From NCBI GenBank assembly GCA_047967505.1, contig CM106538.1: a stretch of 64,000 bases of DNA. One strand, 5' to 3'. A model generated the notes under the pieces. It saw only the letters and a list, made by a program, of their open reading frames with translations. It made no database searches and was not told the origin of the DNA. The stretch's first letter is position 1. Every line of letters begins with the position of its first letter. The position numbers and the translations under genes were made by a program. This document shows, piece by piece, positions 57,470 through 64,000 of the stretch. This DNA comes from Dipteris shenzhenensis (lineage: Eukaryota > Polypodiophyta > Polypodiopsida > Gleicheniales).

Positions 57470-60462
57470 CTGAAAGAAACAGTGTACTTATCATTGATAT
57501 GAGCTTTCTAGGAGGTTTGGCCAGCGGCAATGTATTTATTTCACAACTTCATACACAGCATCTCTGCCCTATCTTTCATCATATCAATTCCAACGTTACA
57601 CTTTGCTGAACCTACGTCCTTGAAATTCACATGCCTTACCGTATATGACTCATAGCATTCAGATGCTGGTGAACAAATCTAGTAGAATATTGTCAAAGAC
57701 CAATTTGACTTTTCCATATCTCACAATGATATGCAAAACATATGGGAAGAAAATTTCACACAGCACACAGCTTACGAATTGACCTAACACTTCAACCCGA
57801 CAAGGGCTGCATGTTAGCCTTTTGTAATACCTCTTTGACAACTATTGCAAGGGGAGGGCTTAATAACCATACAATGATATGCAAAATCTATGGAAGCAAA
57901 TTTTACACAGCACACAGCTTACAAATTGACCCGACACTCCAGTCCGACAAGGGCTGGATATTAGCCATTTGTAAAACCATGCCTCATTGACCACTATTGC
58001 AAGGGAAGGGCTTAATAAGCAAAACAAAACTCCCAAATGATTACCATACTCATTTGGTTCAAGATGCTCACATTGAGAGTCATTGTAATCTCATTTTCCT
58101 GATTTATTTGAAAAAATGGTAAACAGACTTTTTGCATTTGATTTATAGCATGTTAAGGTAGACTTAATTGACAGACTTTATGTGGGCTTGCACATAGTGG
58201 GGGCCAGTTCAGTGTCTTCCCCCCCTGATTTGTAAAAGATTACATAACCTTTCTTGCTTTTGAATTTATGCATGTTTAGGCAGTCATGATTCAACATGGC
58301 TTCAGATATAGAGCTTCCTACCCGTTCATCTCAATGTTCTTATGCCAAGCAAGATAATCCTGCAAATCTTGTTAGTGTGTAAGACGGTATCAGAATCCCT
58401 TCAGCCTTTGAAGGATAAATTCATTTTTGCATTATTTTATCAAGGGGTGGAAAATTGCTCTCGAGTTTTATTAGGAAAAGGCCCTTTCCTTTTTAAACAA
58501 CAATACAACAAACTCAGATGTTCTGTTTGTACTCCAGGTGACACGTTTCCAAATTGGTAGCAGTGAAGGAGAAGCCACTTATAAAAACCTATTGCCACAT
58601 TTATGATGGATAGGTGGGTGTCAACGTCTGTCAGAAAGATTAGAATCCTCATACAGCAAAATATCTGGAACTTCAGGGAGGACAGTAATCTTGCAAAAAG
58701 CCCTTAGAAGCTGTTTCCCAGGAGGAACAGTAGTTTAATGAGCTGATGGGCAGGAACAAGAGGCTTTATATAATGATCCGAGGAGGAAAATGAGTAAAGG
58801 GACAATGAATGGACACAAGTACAAGGGAGGAATAGAAAAAAGGTAAACAAGGAAAAGAGAGAGGAGAAGGAAGAGACGGCAGAGCATTTCAAAAAGCAAC
58901 ATGAAAGCTTACCTGCAAGCTATTTCCGAGGAGAAACAGTAGTTTTATGAGCTGATGAGAATAACATAATGAGAGGAGGAGAAAAAGTGAAGAGCGAATA
59001 ACGGGAGGTGAGAGGTAAACATGAGTAGGAAAGAAACCTGAGCATCTCAAAGCTGCAACTGGAGGAAAGGTACAAGGGGAAGAAGGAAGAAAAAACAATG
59101 GTAAAAGAAGGAGGGTGAGAGTAGTAGACAAAGGAGCAACAAGAGGAACAGAAGGGGAATCAAGAGAAGATGGAAACATTAAAGGGAGCTTAATAAGCAG
59201 AAGAGCCAGACTGTATATGTCCTTTTCTTGGGGGCAGAGGGAGATACATGCAAACAGCAGGAGGCTGCGGCCGTGGAACAGGACCACAATTTGAAAAGTT
59301 CATTATGTCAAATGGAAAGGGCAACGGAAAACAGAGGGAGAGACTCAATCAGGAACAGAAGCAGAAGATGTAAAAGACACTGAACAAGAAGGTTGATGTA
59401 CTGTAACTGATAACAGTATACAAAGAGTGCTGAACTGAGATTTCAAAAAAAAAAAACCCCTCATATTTCTGTCTCATACCAAGTTTTGCCCAAGGTATTA
59501 AACAATGACTCAATTAGCTCAATACTAGGGAAAAACGGGTTCAATTATCATGCAACTTTATTGTGCAGTCTCCTTGAAAGCTCATCAACTCCTTGGAAAG
59601 ACAATAGAGTCTCGTTAACAAGCCCATACTTAATGCCCAGGGGATCTAACATGAAGGTCAAATTCAATCTATGACACAAGTTGCACTTCTCAAGGTATTG
59701 ACCCTGTCTAGGTTTGCGAGAAGAACACTGGATACTGTGCTCATAATTATGCTTAACTTCTTGTGTGATCTCGTTGAAAGCCTTTATTCCATACTTAACC
59801 CCCAACAACTCTATTGGCAGGACTGAAGAGAGAAGACAAATGCCAGCCTCAGAGCCCGCACCAACAACGACTCCAAGTTCAATCTGTAGCAGCCTTCACC
59901 GAAGTGATTATAACAGCACTCCTCACGATATTAATCCATGTGCGTTTACTAGGGGAAAATTGAATACATTTTTGGAGATACAACTTTTGGGTGCCCTGTC
60001 TGTAAATCCTGAGTCTCGCCCAATGAGAGAACACAATACAGCACCAAACATTTAAGTCAAAAGAAACCACTTGATGAAAGGTATGCCATCCATCAGCACT
60101 AGCTAAAAATTATTAATCCAATCAAAGACCTTACGTGTGAACATGCCTTGGGCAGGAGTCTACAGCTTGGCAAGTAAGATGGTAACGTCGACATTTAAGA
60201 TCTATGGTTCTAAGAGTACGTTTCAGATTGCTTGCAAACAAACATTGCCATGACTAAGGCAAAACAATGTGCATTTGTGCGATAAAAGTTGGAAGGGGTT
60301 AGAGTGCTTGAGCTCGACGGAACCAACAAACAATCACAGGTAGGCAGAGTGCGCTGGCAGGCCCTGGAACGGGGGAAGTCCTGGGCGGGGAACACTGTGA
60401 TGTTCTCCGTTAAAGCGAAATACAACAAATCTGGCAGGAACTACTCTAGAGGCGAGACAAAC
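57470..60462 (-). other. First intron of the TIFY8-like gene, about 3.0 kb
   Basis: The donor gtttgt at 60462 and the acceptor tttctttcag ending at 57470 give a GT-AG intron. It contains a diverged tandem pair of about 148 bp (57723-57870 and 57871-58018) and a roughly 45-bp repeated phrase (aggaacagtagtttaatgagctg near 58725 and its relative near 58936). No transposon domain was recognised. The first part (58,700-59,300) is purine-rich on the plus strand. Confidence 0.65.
57723..58018. repeat. 148-bp tandem duplication in TIFY8 intron 1
   Basis: Both copies start acaatgatatgcaaaa, contain cacacagcacacagctta and gacaagggctg, and end agggcttaataa. They are clearly diverged. Confidence 0.88.
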
Positions 60463-61035
60463 CTTTAGAAAACGGAGCTTGAATTACAGATTTTGAGCCC
60501 CTACGTTTTGCGGCGCTGGAGCATGAGACTGCCTCTGCACGCCAAATGGATGTAATTGACCACAAGGCGACAGAGTACAACCAGTCGCATTGTGACCCAA
60601 AAGCGTGACTCAGATGCAAGATAAAGATCTTCAAGGGATAGTGTCTGACTGTAGGCGTGTTCAAGTCTGTAGCGAAGACGGAGGACAAGCTTCAAAGATC
60701 GGGGACACTTTGGCAAGGGCGGGTAGGAGGTCGAGATCCCTGGGTTGAAAGCGAACAGGAAATCGGTAGAACAAGGAAGGAAAAGCCCTGAGGCGCTCTA
60801 ATTGCGCGATATCTGTAGAATGGAGTCGAGAGGAGACCTCGGAAGAGGAGCAGAGCAAGGTATGTCGTTGATGTTGTGATCAATCCGCAAAACAAAGCAG
60901 GGAGACGATCCGTTTGTCTGCAGGAGCCGAGCAGGGAAGGCGATGGATCCAACCACAGAGAAGCCGCAGAGCAGAACAGAGAGCAAAAACGAACACTTAG
61001 AAAGGAAGACCAAGGTGAGAAGAAGAGTTGATGAA
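60463..61035 (-). promoter_or_regulatory. TIFY8-like 5' leader exon and start region
   Basis: On the minus strand this is pyrimidine-rich (cttcttctcacc, ctctctgttctgctctg), as in plant 5' leaders. It ends TTTTCTAAAG before donor gtttgt. The 573 nt contain several upstream ATGs. One, at 60688, stays open for 75 codons to the donor and joins exon 2 in phase (split Gly codon). That would add 95 residues before the assigned Met and give 563 aa. I prefer the downstream ATG because known TIFY8 proteins begin shortly before FHDFLG. The extension would then be 5' UTR by chance or a conserved upstream frame. Confidence 0.6.
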
Positions 61036-63498
61036 GACGACACACCCCTTAATTAAAGTATTGCAAAGCACATTTTGATTAATTAATGACTAAGCGAGTG
61101 GGCGTTGTAAATAAGGACTCCACTAGAAAAGGACTCCTGTGTTTGAAAAACCTGGACTTTTACGACCTTTCAACTCTTGGCATTACAACATTGCTTTGGT
61201 GAGCTTGCTCACCTTACCTACCCCCTGCCTACCACTGTGCTCGCATTTGCCTTCATTGCTCGCACTCGCCTTCGTAGCCCATAGGGCACGCACATGAGGG
61301 AAACAAGCATCCATGGTTTTTTGAGCTCGATGGCTAAATGCTCGTAGAAAGTACTAAGCAGCTTGGCCACATAACTTTGGGGCACCATTGATCCATCGGA
61401 GATTTGCAAAGCGGTCCTTTTGCTAATGGTTGTTTATCGATTTTTAAGTCTTTGTGTGTAAACAAAGACTATCAATGAGTTCTCTCATAATCACATCAAT
61501 TGATCGAACACTACCTCCTTGATGTTCTTAATGCTCCAAGCTAAGGTTGGAATATCTACTACTCCCCATGATAGTGATCTTGTGTGATAGTGATCTTGTG
61601 ACACTCTTATCAATCTCACTTGAATGCAGTGTGCATTCTAAGTTCTAACTTGATCTAAGCATAGCCCTCCAACTTTTCAACACAAGATACGTCCATTTAA
61701 GATGGGTGGGTACAATTGGAGCTTGCTTCTTTAAAGCATCATGGGATTAGGATACCTCCATCGAAGTACAAGGATGACAACCTTGTCACCTTATACCACT
61801 CAATAATGCAAAAGCTTGTTTCTTTTGTGCAAGGCTCATCATAATAAGGAACTACATCCATTTTGCAATTGAACCATCATTTTGTATGTTTGATATGTGA
61901 AGATGATCAATTGCTATTCAATTACACCAACTTCACGCATTGTGAGTCTTTGGAGAGCCTAAGTGATTGTAAACCATGAGGCACCTTTGTATTGTCCTCC
62001 ATTTCAACTTGCGCAAATCTTCCCTCAGGGAACGTTCAAAACTGAAAACTCATATGACTCTTAAACTCACACCACAAAATGTGTGATTGTATAGACAAGA
62101 GTGCTAACATCATCACTTCCTATGTCACACAAATGCAGCATCTCTAAGAACATTGCCGCAGCGAGAGGCCAATAAACTTGCCATTACCTGACCCATGCAG
62201 TGCACCGCACATTAGGTGGGGTATCAGCAATTAGGTTTGGGAGAAGGTTGGGTGACAGGACCGAGGGCAAAATACTTTGATATGGAAAGGAGGGGGGGGG
62301 GGAGGGGAAAATATTCCTTGGGCTCCCGAGGAGTCGTCCACGTGGGCCACTCAGCTGACGTGGACAACAGCAAAGAATATGTACCTATCAGACGACATTA
62401 TTAAAGTCCAGGTACTGGTTTTGACTTTCCGTTGCCGGTGCAGGCTGGCATGCGGCTGGGCCCGGCGGCCGCCGGCCGTCCAAACGCGCACGCTCCATCG
62501 CAGCCGTCCATCCGCGCGAATCTTTCGGGCGTTTCTTTCAAAATTGCCCCAATTTCCCCCCATTTGCAGCCGTACTCTGGTCTCTCCCTGCCCATATCAC
62601 ATCACTCGCCAATAACTCTCTGATGATAAAATTTAACTGCGGGGCCGTATTTTGTCTTATAAAAAACTAGCTCCACCAGCATCAATGATGATGATCATCA
62701 CTGGGATGATTGTTATTTTAATTGCAGGTGCACCGTTTCTCGGATCCTTTTCGTATTTAATTGGGCTCTGTCTTTCATTACAGCATACACTTAGATTTAT
62801 GCCAAATGGCGGACTTGTGGGCTGCCCAAAATCTGATCATGTAATCCAATCATCATGACCCCAGTGGAATTTTTAAACCTTTGGTCCCTTTCCTACTATG
62901 GGACTTTAGATACCTCTTAAAGACGACCTTGATGTTCATTCTTCACCCTCCTCCCTCCTCTTGTTCTTTGGAATCTCTTGGAAACCAATTACCATCACAT
63001 CCTACAAGCCCCAAATGCACAAAAGAGGATTTTGAGTAGCCTCAAGGTACGCATTTTCTCTCCATAAATTGCCCCCACAAAACAAGCACTTCTTACCTCG
63101 TCTCAAGGGCCTCTCTTGTCTACCCACATAAGCATTACAACAAGGTGGAAATTTCACTAGGCTTGTCGAAGGAGATCTCACAACCTCACCCTTATAATGA
63201 CAACTCTTAGATCCCCTCTTAGTTATCCTTCTATTATAGCATTCATTTAAGGCCCTTGCACAATTCCCATAGTAAGAGAACCCAAAACAAACTCTATGGC
63301 TTTGCCTTTGGCATGCAAAACATTGATCGTACCAATAGGTCTTAAAATTCTCTAGCCTCTAACCTCTCCTCGTGACACGGGGAAAGGGGACTTAGGGCCT
63401 ATCTTGTCTGCCCACATAAGCATTACACAAAGTGCACTTACAAATAGTTCTTAAAATTATGTTTACCATGTAGCTTCTAAGCCTCTCCTCGTGACACA
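61036..63498. other. Upstream flank of the TIFY8-like gene; no gene recognised
   Basis: Mostly AT-rich. Near 61572-61604 tgatagtgatcttgtg is duplicated in tandem. A GC-rich patch lies at about 62425-62530, preceded by CACGTGG at about 62339 and GACGTGG at about 62356, and a G run at 62289-62306. A TATA-like cttataaaaaac lies near 62656. This could be the start of another transcription unit, but no coding motif follows. Confidence 0.45.
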
Positions 63499-63636
63499 TG
63501 TGGATTTGTGGGGGGAGAGGGGACTTAGGGCCTTTACACAAGGTGAAGGGTGACATGCATGATTCAATGTGGATTTGTGGGGGGAGAGGGGACTTAGGGC
63601 CTTTACACAAGGTGAAGGGTGACATGCATGATTCAA
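63499..63636. repeat. Perfect 69-bp tandem duplication
   Basis: The unit tgtggatttgtggggggaga... is repeated exactly at 63499-63567 and 63568-63636, with no difference that I can see. It follows a looser repeat of cccacataagcattaca seen at about 63124 and 63412. Confidence 0.95.
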
Positions 63637-64000
63637 TGACTGAAAGCCTTGACTAGGGACAAAGAGCTTGATAGAGAATATGATAAGCTTTTGCATTAAA
63701 CAAAAGGGACATGGTAATTTACTTTGGATATTTCATATCTTGTGCATTGCTAAATGACCTTCAAAATTTGAGCCCAATTTGAGTATCCTATATCCTAAAC
63801 TTCCTAGAAATTATAAATAATTATATCCATGAACATATACTGTATTAAAGGCAATTAGGTTTTAAAAATGGTGTTGTAGTCTATATGTCCCCCAATCGAA
63901 AAGAATTCCAAAAACATTTTTTGGAACTTTAACATCAAGATCCGTTTTGATCTTCTACAAAGATGATTCCATATTACCCATTAGCATAAGTGAATATAGA
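63637..64000. other. Unassigned window end
   Basis: AT-rich, with no feature recognised. Confidence 0.4.

Overview
This is plant nuclear DNA. It holds two spliced low-copy genes, both on the minus strand, in a sea of decayed retrotransposons, DNA-transposon debris and microsatellites. LTR-element primer-binding sites match plant initiator Met-tRNA usage, both host genes belong to plant families, and genes are about one per 30 kb. That fits a large seed-plant genome, possibly a gymnosperm. The species cannot be fixed from the sequence.

Host genes. (1) At 16.5-17.6 kb (minus) are the first three exons of an aromatic/methionine aminotransferase of the ISS1/VAS1 type. All junctions are GT-AG and in phase, but the remaining exons are not recognisable to the left. 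Either intron 3 is very long and TE-filled, or the gene is truncated. (2) At 55.3-57.4 kb (minus), with a leader exon at 60.5-61.0 kb, is a TIFY8-like gene. It carries an FHDFLG motif, an ADEGSRTG block and a TIFYAG core, and no Jas motif. A 3-kb first intron separates the leader from the body.

Layout. 1-4.8 kb: unassigned DNA, a gypsy integrase scrap and a possible LTR. 4.85-9.5 kb: decayed Ty3/gypsy element (minus). 10.7-13.2 kb: plus-strand chromovirus pol with chromodomain, polypurine tract and 3' LTR. 13.2-14.15 kb: three LINE 3' ends in a row. 14.57-15.49 kb: a complete 916-bp TRIM element. 16.5-17.6 kb: the aminotransferase exons. 18.3-18.7 kb: a tRNA-derived SINE and an integrase scrap. 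18.7-24.5 kb: no gene, with a CATGCA-rich tract. 24.5-25.9 kb: hAT transposase pseudogene. 28.4-33.3 kb: gypsy pol split by a gag-only copia-type element at 29.7-31.8 kb. 33.3-34.3 kb: compound microsatellite and a second gypsy scrap. 35.3-37.7 kb: copia element with LTR, gag and integrase. 38.3-39.3 kb: tandem repeats, then a foldback with 241-bp arms. 41.3-44.5 kb: gypsy pol carrying a hAT-like MITE with an exact 8-bp target duplication. 45.2-48.4 kb: a relative of the 28-kb gypsy. 48.6-48.9 kb: copia RNase H scrap (minus). 49-55 kb: mostly unassigned repeats. 55.3-61.0 kb: TIFY8-like gene. 61-64 kb: unassigned, with a short GC-rich patch and a perfect 69-bp tandem duplication.

No wholly new system stands out. 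The most informative items are the miniature or non-autonomous elements whose termini can be read to the base (the TRIM, the gag-only element, the MITE, the SINE and the foldback), together with the two host genes.
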